Below, one piece after another: positions 9,832 to 18,187 of a stretch of DNA of 64,000 nucleotides (positions are counted from its first letter, which is position 1; each line of letters opens with the position of its first letter). This DNA comes from Corynebacterium uberis (lineage in GTDB: Bacteria > Actinomycetota > Actinomycetes > Mycobacteriales > Mycobacteriaceae). The notes beneath the pieces are model-generated. The model saw only the letters and a list, made by a program, of their open reading frames with translations, had not been told where the DNA came from and did not search any database. The position numbers were made by a program, and so were the translations under genes. The stretch is taken from positions 248,001 to 312,000 of the forward strand of contig NZ_CP085051.1 in NCBI RefSeq assembly GCF_020616335.1, given 5' to 3'.

Positions 9832-9945
9832 ATGACCCCTACGGAGAGCATTGTGGTTGCCATTTCTGGGCTGTTTGGCCAGCTGGGTAACGCCGGTTCG
9901 TCTGCTGGCGCGGAGCTGTCCATCGCCACCGATACGCTGCTCTAA
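9832..9945 (+). CDS. Candidate 37-aa small protein upstream of lpd
   Basis: ATG at 9832 is preceded by AAAGAGG at a usable distance. The predicted product is MTPTESIVVAISGLFGQLG followed by NAGSSAGAELSIATDTLL. It is short, mildly acidic and partly amphipathic. It recalls, but does not clearly match, the very small PorA/PorH-type peptides of corynebacterial outer membranes. The stop is 73 bases before the lpd start. No family is recognised and expression is unproven. Confidence 0.4.
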   Translation: MTPTESIVVAISGLFGQLGNAGSSAGAELSIATDTLL

Positions 9946-10004
9946 GGCGGCCGGGGCAGCGGGGGTGCCCCCGAATTGGGCGACGCGGGTGGGGTAGTTT
10001 GCCG

Positions 10005-10010
10005 TATTCT
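10005..10010 (+). promoter_or_regulatory. Candidate -10 box of lpd (leaderless)
   Basis: TATTCT ends 8 bases before the GTG at 10019, so the predicted transcription start falls on or next to the start codon. No good -35 is seen at 16-18 bp. Confidence 0.4.
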
Positions 10011-10018
10011 TGGAAGGC

Positions 10019-11428
10019 GTGAGTGAACATTTTGATGTTGTTGTCCTCGGCGCCGGCCCCGGAGGGTACGTCGCCGCCATCCGCGCCGCCCAGCTTGGCA
10101 AGAAGGTTGCCGTCGTAGAAAAGCAGTATTGGGGGGGTGTGTGCCTCAACGTGGGCTGCATCCCGTCCAAGGCGCTGCTCAAGAACGCTGAGGTGGCGCA
10201 CACCTTTAACCACCAGGCCAAGACCTTTGGCATGAGTGGGCAGGTCAGCTTTGACTTTGGGGCGGCCCATCAGCGCTCCCGGAAGGTCTCTGAGGGCATT
10301 GTCAAGGGTGTCCACTACCTGATGAAGAAGAACGGCATCACGGAGATCAACGGCTTGGGCTCCTTCACGGATGCGCATTCCCTAGAGATCACCGAGGGCA
10401 AGGATGCCGGCACCACCGTCACCTTCGACGACGTGATTATTGCCACCGGTTCCGTGGTGCGCACCCTGCCGGGGGTGGAGCTGTCTGACAACGTGGTGTC
10501 CTTTGAGGAGCAGATCCTCAACCCGGAGGCGCCCAAGAAGATGGTCATTGTGGGCGGCGGTGCGATCGGCATGGAGTTTGCCTACGTGCTGGCCAACTAT
10601 GGCGTGGAACTGACCATCGTGGAGTTCATGGACCGCGTGCTGCCCAATGAGGAGCCGGAGGTATCCAAGGCGATTGCCCGCGAGTACAAGAAGCTCAAGG
10701 TCAAACTCCTCACCGGTTACAAGACCACCGCGGTGCGCGATAACGGCTCCGAGGTGGAGGTGGACGTGGAGTCCAAGGATGGCTCCAAGAAGGACACCCT
10801 GACCGTTGACCGCGTGCTCATCTCCGTGGGCTTTGCCCCCCGCGTGGAGGGCTACGGCCTGGAGAACACGGGCGTGAAGCTCACCGAGCGCGGCGCCATC
10901 GACGTGGATGAGCGCATGCGCACCAACGTCGAGCACATCTACGCCATCGGTGATGTCACCGCCAAGCTGCAGCTCGCGCACGTCGCCGAGGCGCAGGGTG
11001 TGGTCGCCGCTGAGACGATCGCCGGCGCGGAGACCCAGGAGCTGGGTGACTACCAGATGATGCCGCGCGCGACCTTCTGCAACCCCCAGGTGGCTTCCTT
11101 CGGCTACACGGAGGCCGCGGCCAAGGAGAAGTGGCCGGACCGGGAGATCGTGTCCGCGACCTTCCCGTTTAGCGCCAACGGCAAGGCTGCGGGCCTGGCG
11201 GAGACCGCCGGGTTTGCCAAGATCGTGGCGGATAAGGAGTTCGGGGAGATCCTCGGCGCGCACCTGGTGGGCGCCAACGTCTCGGAGATGCTTGCGGAGC
11301 TGACCCTCGCCCAGCGCTTCGACCTGACCGCCACGGAGATCGGCCGCAACGTGCACATCCACCCGACCATGTCTGAGGCCATCAAGGAGGCCGCTGAGGG
11401 CATTGAGGGCCACATGATTAACCTCTAG
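10019..11428 (+). CDS. lpd: Dihydrolipoamide dehydrogenase
   Basis: The 469-residue E3 flavoprotein of pyruvate and 2-oxoglutarate dehydrogenase complexes; it reoxidises dihydrolipoamide with NAD+. The N-terminal FAD fold has GAGPGG, the redox disulfide is in [13 protein letters not shown], a second NAD-binding Rossmann motif is GGGAIG, the FAD-ribityl motif is YAIGDV, and the C-terminal His-Glu dyad is in HIHPTMSEA. The sequence closely follows corynebacterial Lpd. I place the start at GTG 10019 ([15 protein letters not shown]) rather than the in-frame TTG at 10010. A TATTCT box at 10005-10010 lies 8 bases before the GTG, which suggests a leaderless transcript. It stands alone upstream of sdhCAB. 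Confidence 0.96.
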   Translation: MSEHFDVVVLGAGPGGYVAAIRAAQLGKKVAVVEKQYWGGVCLNVGCIPSKALLKNAEVAHTFNHQAKTFGMSGQVSFDFGAAHQRSRKVSEGIVKGVHYLMKKNGITEINGLGSFTDAHSLEITEGKDAGTTVTFDDVIIATGSVVRTLPGVELSDNVVSFEEQILNPEAPKKMVIVGGGAIGMEFAYVLANYGVELTIVEFMDRVLPNEEPEVSKAIAREYKKLKVKLLTGYKTTAVRDNGSEVEVDVESKDGSKKDTLTVDRVLISVGFAPRVEGYGLENTGVKLTERGAIDVDERMRTNVEHIYAIGDVTAKLQLAHVAEAQGVVAAETIAGAETQELGDYQMMPRATFCNPQVASFGYTEAAAKEKWPDREIVSATFPFSANGKAAGLAETAGFAKIVADKEFGEILGAHLVGANVSEMLAELTLAQRFDLTATEIGRNVHIHPTMSEAIKEAAEGIEGHMINL

Positions 11429-11439
11429 CGCGGCCGCCT

Positions 11440-11463
11440 ACCGTTCGGGCTGTCCCGAGCGGT
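11440..11463 (+). terminator. lpd terminator hairpin
   Basis: ACCGTTCGGG pairs with CCCGAGCGGT (one G-U pair) around a 4-base loop, 11 bases after the lpd stop. There is no clear T-run. Confidence 0.6.
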
Positions 11464-11472
11464 GTGTGCCTC

Positions 11473-11485
11473 GCTTATCGACGCC
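11473..11485 (-). repeat. GGCGTCGANAAGC motif site (N = T), intergenic
   Basis: Reads GCTTATCGACGCC on the plus strand, just after the lpd terminator. It forms an inverted pair with the site at 11652. Confidence 0.8.
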
Positions 11486-11651
11486 CCCGCGCCCCGCCGC
11501 GCGCAGCACCCGTCCCGGAACCCCGGTGCGTGCTGCCCGTGGCGGGGCTGTCGTCTGCCGGGGCCGGGCGCGGGGCCAGGCGCGGGGCCGGCTGAGCGCC
11601 GCGGAGATTCGGCGCAGGTGCGGGGGAGTGTGTGGGGAGGTGGGGGACGGG

Positions 11652-11664
11652 GGCGTCGAGAAGC
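11652..11664 (+). repeat. GGCGTCGANAAGC motif site (N = G), intergenic
   Basis: Second intergenic site in the lpd - sdhC gap, 180 bp from the first and in opposite orientation. Confidence 0.8.
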
Positions 11665-11781
11665 GTTCGGGGTCCACGCGGACAGGGGAGCGTGCGGGGC
11701 GTATTGCTGCGGGTAAGGGTGAGTTTTCGGCCGAAAGATTGACTCCCTTCGGGGGTCGCCCAAGGGGGGAGACTGCCGTGG

Positions 11782-11797
11782 TGTGGCCATTGTCACC
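11782..11797. promoter_or_regulatory. Candidate GlxR (CRP-type) site
   Basis: TGTGGCCATTGTCACC resembles the corynebacterial GlxR palindrome TGTGANNTANNTCACA. It lies about 180 bases upstream of the proposed sdhC -35 box. sdh genes are known GlxR targets in C. glutamicum; binding here is inferred. Confidence 0.35.
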
Positions 11798-11957
11798 CCA
11801 TAATTTCCACGGAAAGTAATTTTAGCCCCTCATCGGCTTTCGTCCACCTTGTGGACCATTAGTACCACCTAAGAACCCGCGGAGATGAGGAAACCGCCAG
11901 GTGACGCTTTCCTAAGAAAGTGGCAAAAATCCCCCAAGAACGCCCCTATCCGGCAGG

Positions 11958-11985
11958 TTCACCCCCTGAACGGAGTGGGTAAAAT
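11958..11985 (+). promoter_or_regulatory. Candidate sdhCAB promoter
   Basis: TTCACC (11958-11963), a 16-bp spacer and TAAAAT (11980-11985) in a GGTAAAATCC context match the sigma-A pattern. The leader would be about 35 bases, with GGAGG at 12018-12022 before the ATG. Confidence 0.55.
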
Positions 11986-12026
11986 CCCTCATTCCTGCCT
12001 ATGGTTAAAGGGACATTGGAGGTGCC

Positions 12027-12782
12027 ATGACTGTTAGAAACCCGGACCGTGAGGCAATCCGCCACGGCAAAATCACTGAAGAGCCGATCCGTAAGAGTCC
12101 GCGCGTGCCGTCTTGGGCACTCAAGCTCGGGATGGCGTTGTCGGGCCTTGTTTTCTGTGGGTTCGTGCTTGTCCACATGGTGGGCAACCTGAAGCTGTTC
12201 CTGCCGGCCCACGATGGCGTGCCTGCCATCAACGAGTACGGCGAGTTCCTGCGTGAGATCGGCGAGCCGCTCTTCCCGCGCGAGTCCATCCTGTGGATCC
12301 TGCGCATCCTGCTGCTGGCCTGCCTGGTCATCCACGTGTGGGGCGGCATTGAGCTGCACCACCGGTCCCGGGTGTCGCGTGGCAAGTTCCGCCGCACCAA
12401 CCTCATCGGCGGGCTGAACTCCTTTACCAGCCGCACCATGCTGGTCACCGGCATCGTGCTGCTGCTGTTCATCATCTTCCACATCCTGGACCTCACCCTC
12501 GGCGTGGCCCCCGCGGCCAGCACCGCCTTCGAGCACGGCGAGGTGTACGCCAACCTGGTTGCCAGCTTCAGCCGGTGGCCCGTGGCCCTGTTCTACGTGG
12601 CGTCCATGATCATCCTGTTCCTGCACCTGTCCCACGGCATCTGGCTGGCCGTCAGCGACCTGGGCATCACCGGGCGCAGGACCCGCTCCGTGGCGCTGTT
12701 TTTGGCCTACCTCATTCCCGCGGTGGTCATGGTGGGCAACATCATCCTGCCGCTGACCATCCTCTTTGGGTGGGTGAGTTAG
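12027..12782 (+). CDS. sdhC: Succinate dehydrogenase cytochrome b subunit
   Basis: The 251-residue membrane anchor of complex II. It carries electrons from the SdhB iron-sulfur clusters to menaquinone. About five hydrophobic segments are visible, beginning at ALKLGMALSGLVFCGFVLVH. Several membrane His residues (VHMVGNLK, VIHVWGG, HILDL, HLSHG) fit the single-subunit di-heme Wolinella / Bacillus-type anchor used by actinobacteria; no separate sdhD is present. GGAGG lies 5 bases before ATG 12027. It is the first gene of sdhCAB, 76 bases ahead of sdhA. Confidence 0.94.
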   Translation: MTVRNPDREAIRHGKITEEPIRKSPRVPSWALKLGMALSGLVFCGFVLVHMVGNLKLFLPAHDGVPAINEYGEFLREIGEPLFPRESILWILRILLLACLVIHVWGGIELHHRSRVSRGKFRRTNLIGGLNSFTSRTMLVTGIVLLLFIIFHILDLTLGVAPAASTAFEHGEVYANLVASFSRWPVALFYVASMIILFLHLSHGIWLAVSDLGITGRRTRSVALFLAYLIPAVVMVGNIILPLTILFGWVS

Positions 12783-12858
12783 CCCCGGGCAGGCCACCGC
12801 TTCCGCGGCGATCCGCCCCACTAGCTAGCTCTCACGGACAAGAAGGTTGTAAGGAAAA

Positions 12859-14874
12859 ATGAGCACTCACACCGAAACTGGCGCCCAGCGCCCCGCGTTC
12901 ACCGCCCCGGACACGTGCGTCGAGGGCGTGACCGTTGGCCGCGTCCTGGATTCCGCCGAACCCAAGGGCGTCCCCACCAAGGACATGTGGGACTACCAAA
13001 AGGACCACATGAACCTGGTCTCCCCGCTTAACCGGCGCAAGTTCACCGTGCTGGTGGTGGGCACCGGCCTGTCGGGCGGCGCTGCGGCCGCCGCGCTGGG
13101 CGAGCTGGGCTACAACGTCAAGGTGTTTACCTACCACGATGCCCCGCGCCGCGCGCACTCCATCGCGGCCCAGGGTGGCGTCAACGCCGCCCGCGGCAAG
13201 AAGGTGGACAATGACTCCGCCTACCGCCACGTCAAGGACACCGTCAAGGGTGGGGATTACCGCGGCCGGGAGTCGGACTGCTGGCGCCTGGCGTATGAGT
13301 CCGTGCGCGTCATTGACCACATGAACGCCATCGGCGCGCCGTTTGCCCGCGAGTACGGCGGCACGCTGGCCACCCGCTCCTTCGGCGGCGTGCAGGTCTC
13401 GCGCACCTACTACACGCGTGGCCAGACGGGCCAGCAGCTGCAGCTGTCCACGGCGTCGGCGTTGCAACGCCAGATTCACCTGGGTTCGGTGGAGATTTTC
13501 ACCCACAATGACTTCCAGGACCTCATTGTCACCGAGGAAGACGGGGTGCGCCGCGCCCGCGGCATTGTCACCCGCAACCTCATCACCGGCGAGCTGACGG
13601 CCTTCACTGGGCATGCGGTCATCCTGGCCACCGGCGGCTACGGCAACGTCTACGGCATGACCACCCTGGCCATCAACTCCAATGCGTCGGCGATGATGCG
13701 CGTCTACGAGCGCGGCGCCTACATGGCCTCCCCGGCGTTCATCCAGTTCCACCCGACGGGCCTGCCCATCAACGCGGACTGGCAGTCCAAGACGATCCTC
13801 ATGTCGGAGTCGCTGCGTAACGATGGCCGCATCTGGTGCCCCAAGGAAAAGGACGACCAGCGCGACCCGAACACCATCCCGGAGGAGGAGCGCGACTACT
13901 TCCTGGAACGGCGCTACCCGGCGTTCGGCAACCTGGTGCCCCGCGACGTCGCCTCCCGCGCGATCTCCCAGCAGATCAACGCCGGCTACGGCGTGGGCCC
14001 GAAGAAGAACTCCGCCTACCTGGACTTCCGCGACGCCTTCGAGCGCCTGGGACACAAGACCGTCGACGAGCGCTACTCCAACCTGTTCAAGATGTACGAG
14101 GAGGCCATCGGCGAGGACCCGCACAAGACGCCGATGCGCATCGCCCCCACCGTCCACTTCACCATGGGCGGTCTGTGGACCGACTTCAATGAGATGACCT
14201 CCATCGACGGCCTCTTCGCCGGCGGCGAGTGCTCCTGGACCTACCACGGCGCCAACCGCCTGGGCGCGAACTCGCTGCTGTCCGCCTCCGTCGACGGCTG
14301 GTTCACCCTCCCGTTCACCGTGCCCAACTACCTGGCCAACCACCTCAACGAGCCGCTGCTTCCCGATGACGCCCCGGCCGTCGCCGAGGCACTGGAGCGT
14401 TCGCGGGCGCGTATCGACGCCCTGGTTAACAACGCAGGCCCGGACCCGCACGGTCCCGAGTACTTCCACCGCCAGCTCGGCGAGATCCTCTACCGCTGCT
14501 GCGGCGTGGCCCGCAACGTGGACCTGCTGCGCCAGGGCATCGAGGAGATCCGCGCCCTGCGCAAGGAGTTCCACCGCAATGTGGCCATCCCGGCCTCCGG
14601 GGACCAGATGAACCAGGTCCTCGAGCGCGCCTGCCGCGTCGCGGACTACATCAACTTAGGCGAGCTGATGTGCGTGGACGCGCTGGACCGCGACGAATCC
14701 TGCGGCGCCCACTACCGGGAGGATCACCTCTCGGACGAGGGCGAGGCAGAGCGCGATGACGAGCACTGGTGCTTCGTCTCCGCGTGGGAAGCTGCCGGTG
14801 AGGACGCCTACGTGCGCCACGCCGAGCCGCTGTACTTCGAATCGATCCCGCTGCAGACAAGGAACTACAAGTAA
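12859..14874 (+). CDS. sdhA: Succinate dehydrogenase flavoprotein subunit
   Basis: The 671-residue catalytic subunit oxidising succinate to fumarate. The dinucleotide-binding GTGLSGGAAAAALG is near residue 63. The covalent FAD His is about residue 100 in RRAHSIAAQGG. Active-site segments such as HPTGLP and GGLWTDFN follow. The length matches the Bacillus-like complex II flavoproteins of corynebacteria. AAGGAAAA precedes the ATG. The stop overlaps the sdhB start by one base (TAATG), so translation is coupled. Confidence 0.97.
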   Translation: MSTHTETGAQRPAFTAPDTCVEGVTVGRVLDSAEPKGVPTKDMWDYQKDHMNLVSPLNRRKFTVLVVGTGLSGGAAAAALGELGYNVKVFTYHDAPRRAHSIAAQGGVNAARGKKVDNDSAYRHVKDTVKGGDYRGRESDCWRLAYESVRVIDHMNAIGAPFAREYGGTLATRSFGGVQVSRTYYTRGQTGQQLQLSTASALQRQIHLGSVEIFTHNDFQDLIVTEEDGVRRARGIVTRNLITGELTAFTGHAVILATGGYGNVYGMTTLAINSNASAMMRVYERGAYMASPAFIQFHPTGLPINADWQSKTILMSESLRNDGRIWCPKEKDDQRDPNTIPEEERDYFLERRYPAFGNLVPRDVASRAISQQINAGYGVGPKKNSAYLDFRDAFERLGHKTVDERYSNLFKMYEEAIGEDPHKTPMRIAPTVHFTMGGLWTDFNEMTSIDGLFAGGECSWTYHGANRLGANSLLSASVDGWFTLPFTVPNYLANHLNEPLLPDDAPAVAEALERSRARIDALVNNAGPDPHGPEYFHRQLGEILYRCCGVARNVDLLRQGIEEIRALRKEFHRNVAIPASGDQMNQVLERACRVADYINLGELMCVDALDRDESCGAHYREDHLSDEGEAERDDEHWCFVSAWEAAGEDAYVRHAEPLYFESIPLQTRNYK

Positions 14875-15623
14875 TGAAACTTCATCTTGAGATCTGGCGT
14901 CAGGCCGGCCCCACCACGGACGGTTCCTTTGAGGGTGTCGAGGTCGACGACGCTGAAGAGCAAATGTCCATCCTGGAGCTGTTGGACTACGTCAACGAAA
15001 AGCTCATCGAGGCAGGCAAGGAACCGTACGCCTTCGCCTCGGACTGCCGCGAGGGCATCTGCGGCACCTGTGGCCTGCTCGTCAATGGCAGGCCCCACGG
15101 CGCCGGCAAGAACTCTCCGGCCTGCCAGCAGCGCCTGTTTAACTACAAAGACGGGGACACGCTCAAGATTGAGCCGCTGCGCTCCGCCGCCTTCCCGGTG
15201 ATCAAGGACATGGTGGTGGACCGCTCTGCCCTGGACCGGGTCATGCAGCAGGGTGGCTACGTCTCCGTGCAGGCTGGCACCGCGCCGGACGCGGACACGC
15301 TGCACCTCAACCACGAGGTTGCGGAGTTCTCGCTGGACCACGCCGCCTGCATCGGCTGCGGCGCCTGCGTGGCGGCGTGCCCGAACGGCGCGGCGCACCT
15401 GTTTACCGGCGCCAAGCTGATTCACCTGTCCAAGCTGCCGATGGGCAAGGAAGAGCGCGGCAAGCGCGCCCGCCAGATGGTCGACGAGTTGGAAACCAAC
15501 TTTGGCCACTGCACCCTCTACGGGGAGTGTGCGGACGTGTGCCCCGCCGGAATCCCACTGTCGGCCGTGGCGGCCGTCACTAAGGAAAGGGCGCGTGCCG
15601 CTTTCCGGGGTAAAGACGACTAG
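14874..15623 (+). CDS. sdhB: Succinate dehydrogenase iron-sulfur subunit
   Basis: A 249-residue electron carrier between the FAD and the membrane anchor. The [2Fe-2S] ligands are in CREGICGTCG with a further Cys in SPACQQR. The [4Fe-4S] and [3Fe-4S] ligands are in CIGCGACVAACPNG and CADVCPAG. It is the last gene of the core operon and overlaps sdhA by one base. Confidence 0.97.
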   Translation: MKLHLEIWRQAGPTTDGSFEGVEVDDAEEQMSILELLDYVNEKLIEAGKEPYAFASDCREGICGTCGLLVNGRPHGAGKNSPACQQRLFNYKDGDTLKIEPLRSAAFPVIKDMVVDRSALDRVMQQGGYVSVQAGTAPDADTLHLNHEVAEFSLDHAACIGCGACVAACPNGAAHLFTGAKLIHLSKLPMGKEERGKRARQMVDELETNFGHCTLYGECADVCPAGIPLSAVAAVTKERARAAFRGKDD

Positions 15624-15637
15624 CATGCGTTAAGGTT

Positions 15638-15657
15638 GAGGTCATTGGACCTCTTTG
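15638..15657 (+). terminator. Short hairpin after sdhB
   Basis: GAGGTC - ATTG - GACCTC is a perfect 6-bp stem followed by TTT. It may attenuate transcription between sdhB and the next gene, or only be a small leader hairpin. Confidence 0.35.
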
Positions 15658-15680
15658 AAAGAAAGTTGAGTTCTCTGGCT

Positions 15681-16058
15681 ATGTCCAAGCACACTGCGGT
15701 TTCCCAGAAATCTGCGCCGGCGCAGCACGGGTCCACCCCTGCCTACTCCGGGCGCATGCACTACATCGAGGGCTATGACCCGGTCAGCTATGAGGCCCCG
15801 CATTCCTCACTGCTGCGTACCTCCACTTGGGTGGGTATGGGCCTGGTTCTCGCGGCACTGTGCCCGGCGGGCACGATGGTCTACGCCGGGTCGCTTATGG
15901 CCTTTGGCAACACCGGCCACGCCGTGATCAACCCCTCGTTGATCCTCATCATCGGCGCGGTGCTCCTGGTGGCGTTCCTGGTGGCTGGTGCGGCCCTGAT
16001 TTACCACGGGCGGCGCTACTACTTCCAGTACCGCAAGGAAACGGGGCGCGTGAACTAG
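15681..16058 (+). CDS. Small membrane protein downstream of sdhB
   Basis: 125 residues from ATG 15681; an in-frame TTG at 15636 would add 15. The N-terminal ~50 residues are polar (HYIEGYDPVSYEAP). Two hydrophobic segments follow (WVGMGLVLAALCPAGTMVYA and LILIIGAVLLVAFLVAGAAL), then a basic tail. Its position directly behind sdhCAB matches an uncharacterised corynebacterial membrane protein. A link to complex II or the envelope is only suggested by location. Confidence 0.7.
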   Translation: MSKHTAVSQKSAPAQHGSTPAYSGRMHYIEGYDPVSYEAPHSSLLRTSTWVGMGLVLAALCPAGTMVYAGSLMAFGNTGHAVINPSLILIIGAVLLVAFLVAGAALIYHGRRYYFQYRKETGRVN

Positions 16059-16120
16059 CGGCCCTAAGGTGGGGCGGGGGGAGCGAGCCGGCGGCGTCGG
16101 AGGCTCTATTATTGGAAGCC

Positions 16121-16210
16121 ATGATGCGAAAAATTATGTGGGTAGCCATCGCCGGCATCGCGCTGATCACGGGAATCTCCTTCCTGATGACCGGCATTGA
16201 GATGCTCTGA
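16121..16210 (+). CDS. 29-aa single-pass membrane peptide
   Basis: ATG 16121 is preceded by GGAAG. The product starts MMRKIMWVAIAGIALITG and ends with a hydrophobic ISFLMTGIEML. One transmembrane helix with a basic N-terminal turn (MMRK) is likely. Its stop codon overlaps the next start as ATGA at 16207-16213, which suggests translational coupling to the DUF445 gene. The short length invites omission from annotations, but the RBS and overlap support it. Function is unknown. Confidence 0.6.
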   Translation: MMRKIMWVAIAGIALITGISFLMTGIEML

Positions 16211-17529
16211 TGGGCGCACAACCCGCAGCGCGCACCTCCGGCCCGCGGCATGCCCGCTCCGTGCCAGGCCCAGCCCCCGCCGACGAGGCGCGCCGGCGCC
16301 GGGAGCTGCGCCGCCACAAGACCTTTGTCACCGCGCTGCTGGCCGCAGCCGCGGTGATCTTCTTGGCCTGCTCGTTTTGGCAGTCCCGCGCGGGCGGGGC
16401 CCCAGAGTGGGTCGGCTACGTGCGCGCCGCCGCGGAGGCGGGCATGGTCGGTGGCCTGGCGGACTGGTTCGCCGTCACCGCGTTGTTCCGCCACCCCATG
16501 GGGCTGCCCATCCCGCACACGGCGCTCATCCCGCGCAACAAGGACCGGCTGGGCGACTCCCTGTCCGGGTTCGTGGGGGAGAACTTTCTTAATGCGGAGC
16601 TGATCACGGAGAAGGTAGCTACCGCGGAGATCCCGCTGCGGGTGGGCCAGTGGCTAGCCACCCCGGAGAACGCGGCGAAGGCGTCCAGTGAGGTTGGCAG
16701 GCTGGTGGGCAACGCGCTGCGGGCGATCGACCCTGCGGACGCGGAGGCACTGATTCGTGGGGGGATCGTCGATAAGCTCGCACAGCCGGAGTGGGGCCCG
16801 CCGTTGGGGCGCGCGCTCGGCCAGCTCATCGAGGACGGCCGGGTGCAGCCCGTCGTCGAGGACGTGGTCGGCTGGGCGTGCCGGAAGGTGGAGGACTCCC
16901 AGGAGCTCATCGTCAGCATGGTGGACGGGCGCGCCCCCAGCTGGGCGCCGAAGTTTGTCAATGACCTCGTCGGCGAGCGCATCTACCGGGAGTTGCTGGG
17001 CTGGTGCCGCGACGTGGCGGCCAACCCCAACCATGAGGCCCGGGTGGCGCTGCTGGGCTACATCACGCAGCTCAGCGTCGATCTCCAGCACGACCCGCAG
17101 CTCATGGCCCGGGTGGAAGGCTGGAAGGACGACCTGATGGCCTCGCGCCCGGTGGCCGCCGCCGCGCCGGCGATCTGGGAGCGCACCAGCGCCGGGCTTA
17201 TCGACGCCGCCGGGGACCCCCAGTCTCTACTGCGCCGCAAGGTGGAGGAATACGCCCTGGACTGGGGTCAGCGCCTGGTCAGCGAGCCGGAGCTGCGTGA
17301 CCAGTTCAACCGCCGGATCACGGATGTGGCGGCGTTTGTGGCCAGTAACTATTCCGGGCAGATCACCGCGATCATCTCAGAGACCGTGCAGGCCTGGGAC
17401 GCGGAGGAGGCCAGCGACAAGATTGAGCTGATGGTGGGCAAGGACTTGCAGTACATTCGGCTCAACGGCACCATCGTCGGCTCGCTGGCCGGGCTAGTCA
17501 TTTACACTATTTCTCAGATCCTTTTTTAG
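16210..17529 (+). CDS. DUF445 (YjiN-like) membrane protein
   Basis: 439 residues. A basic N-terminus is followed by one membrane segment (TFVTALLAAAAVIFLACSF), then the DUF445 signature around AAEAGMVGGLADWFAVTALFR and HPMGLPIPHTALIPRNK. A long helical middle region follows, and a C-terminal hydrophobic anchor (IVGSLAGLVIYTISQILF). The biochemical role of DUF445 is unknown. The gene is coupled to the 29-aa peptide by start-stop overlap. Confidence 0.85.
   Translation: MGAQPAARTSGPRHARSVPGPAPADEARRRRELRRHKTFVTALLAAAAVIFLACSFWQSRAGGAPEWVGYVRAAAEAGMVGGLADWFAVTALFRHPMGLPIPHTALIPRNKDRLGDSLSGFVGENFLNAELITEKVATAEIPLRVGQWLATPENAAKASSEVGRLVGNALRAIDPADAEALIRGGIVDKLAQPEWGPPLGRALGQLIEDGRVQPVVEDVVGWACRKVEDSQELIVSMVDGRAPSWAPKFVNDLVGERIYRELLGWCRDVAANPNHEARVALLGYITQLSVDLQHDPQLMARVEGWKDDLMASRPVAAAAPAIWERTSAGLIDAAGDPQSLLRRKVEEYALDWGQRLVSEPELRDQFNRRITDVAAFVASNYSGQITAIISETVQAWDAEEASDKIELMVGKDLQYIRLNGTIVGSLAGLVIYTISQILF
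17196..17208 (-). repeat. GGCGTCGANAAGC motif site (N = T) in DUF445 gene
   Basis: Plus-strand GCTTATCGACGCC, read in the gene as codons for LIDA. Confidence 0.8.
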
Positions 17530-17551
17530 TATTCATTTCCCCTTTTGAGGT

Positions 17552-17571
17552 GGGGCGCCGCCGGGCGCCCC
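17552..17571 (+). terminator. T-less terminator hairpin
   Basis: GGGGCGCC - GCCG - GGCGCCCC forms a perfect 8-bp stem, 22 bases after the DUF445 stop. No T-run follows, as is common in GC-rich actinobacteria. Confidence 0.6.
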
Positions 17572-17587
17572 CGATGAGACAAGGCAG

Positions 17588-18187
17588 GTGACCAACGTGT
17601 CAGAAGAGTCCGCTTTTGATGCCCTCGGACGCGCCGGGCGCAGCGCCGGAGACGTCGCACGCGGGGCCGTCGGTGATTTCACGCAGCGGCTGCGCGCCGG
17701 CCAGGACTCGTCCTGGGCGCGGATGAAAGAGACCTCCACGCGGACGCTGCGTTCGCTGGCCCAGGTGCGCTCCGCCGAGGAACTGCGCGCCACCACCACC
17801 GAGTTTGCCGACGCCGCCGAAGCGGTCCTCGATGAGCTCACCTCCGCCGCCCGCGGCGCCGCGCAGTCCGCCCGGCAGGGTGAGGATTACGCCGAGGCCC
17901 AGGAGGCGCTGACCAGTGCCGCCGCCGCGATGCGCATCACGTTGAATGACGCCACCGATACCCTGCGCCGCGAGGGCAGCCGCGTGGGCTCCCAGCTGTG
18001 GGACGGCTCGCCCAAGGTGGCCGCCCTGCGCGAGCGCCTGGACGGGCTGCTGGGCCAGGACTCTCGGCGTGCGGACACGCCCGCGGAGGAGCACCAGGGC
18101 CGCCACCGCCGCCCGGAACCAGACCCGGGGCCGGGGGCGCACCCGGAGGTCATTGACGGCGAGGTCCTCTGGGAGGAGCGCCCGTGA
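17588..18187 (+). CDS. CGLAU_01105-family helical protein
   Basis: 199 residues, rich in Ala, Arg and Glu, with heptad-like stretches from about residue 10 to 145 that suggest long helices or coiled coil. The tail is polar and Pro/His rich. It resembles a Corynebacterium-restricted family without assigned function. GTG 17588 is taken as the start; GTG 17597 is an alternative. The stop overlaps the next GTG by 4 bases. There is no signal peptide or membrane segment. Confidence 0.65.
   Translation: MTNVSEESAFDALGRAGRSAGDVARGAVGDFTQRLRAGQDSSWARMKETSTRTLRSLAQVRSAEELRATTTEFADAAEAVLDELTSAARGAAQSARQGEDYAEAQEALTSAAAAMRITLNDATDTLRREGSRVGSQLWDGSPKVAALRERLDGLLGQDSRRADTPAEEHQGRHRRPEPDPGPGAHPEVIDGEVLWEERP

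Larger units (their letters stand above)
11429..12026. other. Non-coding gap lpd - sdhC
   Basis: About 600 bases without a supported gene. It holds a terminator (11440-11463), two oppositely oriented copies of the 13-mer motif, a very GC-rich stretch with near-duplicate GGCGCGGGGCC blocks near 11570-11595, a CRP/GlxR-like palindrome and the sdhC promoter. In C. glutamicum the regulator gene ramB lies in the lpd - sdh interval; no such gene is present here. Confidence 0.7.

Noticed and set aside
12832..14574. 580-residue minus-strand ORF
   Set aside because: Antisense to sdhA, which has all catalytic motifs.
16765..16777. Near-miss of the 13-mer (two mismatches); also 53261-53273 and 55048-55060 with one mismatch each
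   Set aside because: Not counted as exact sites, although they may be functional variants.
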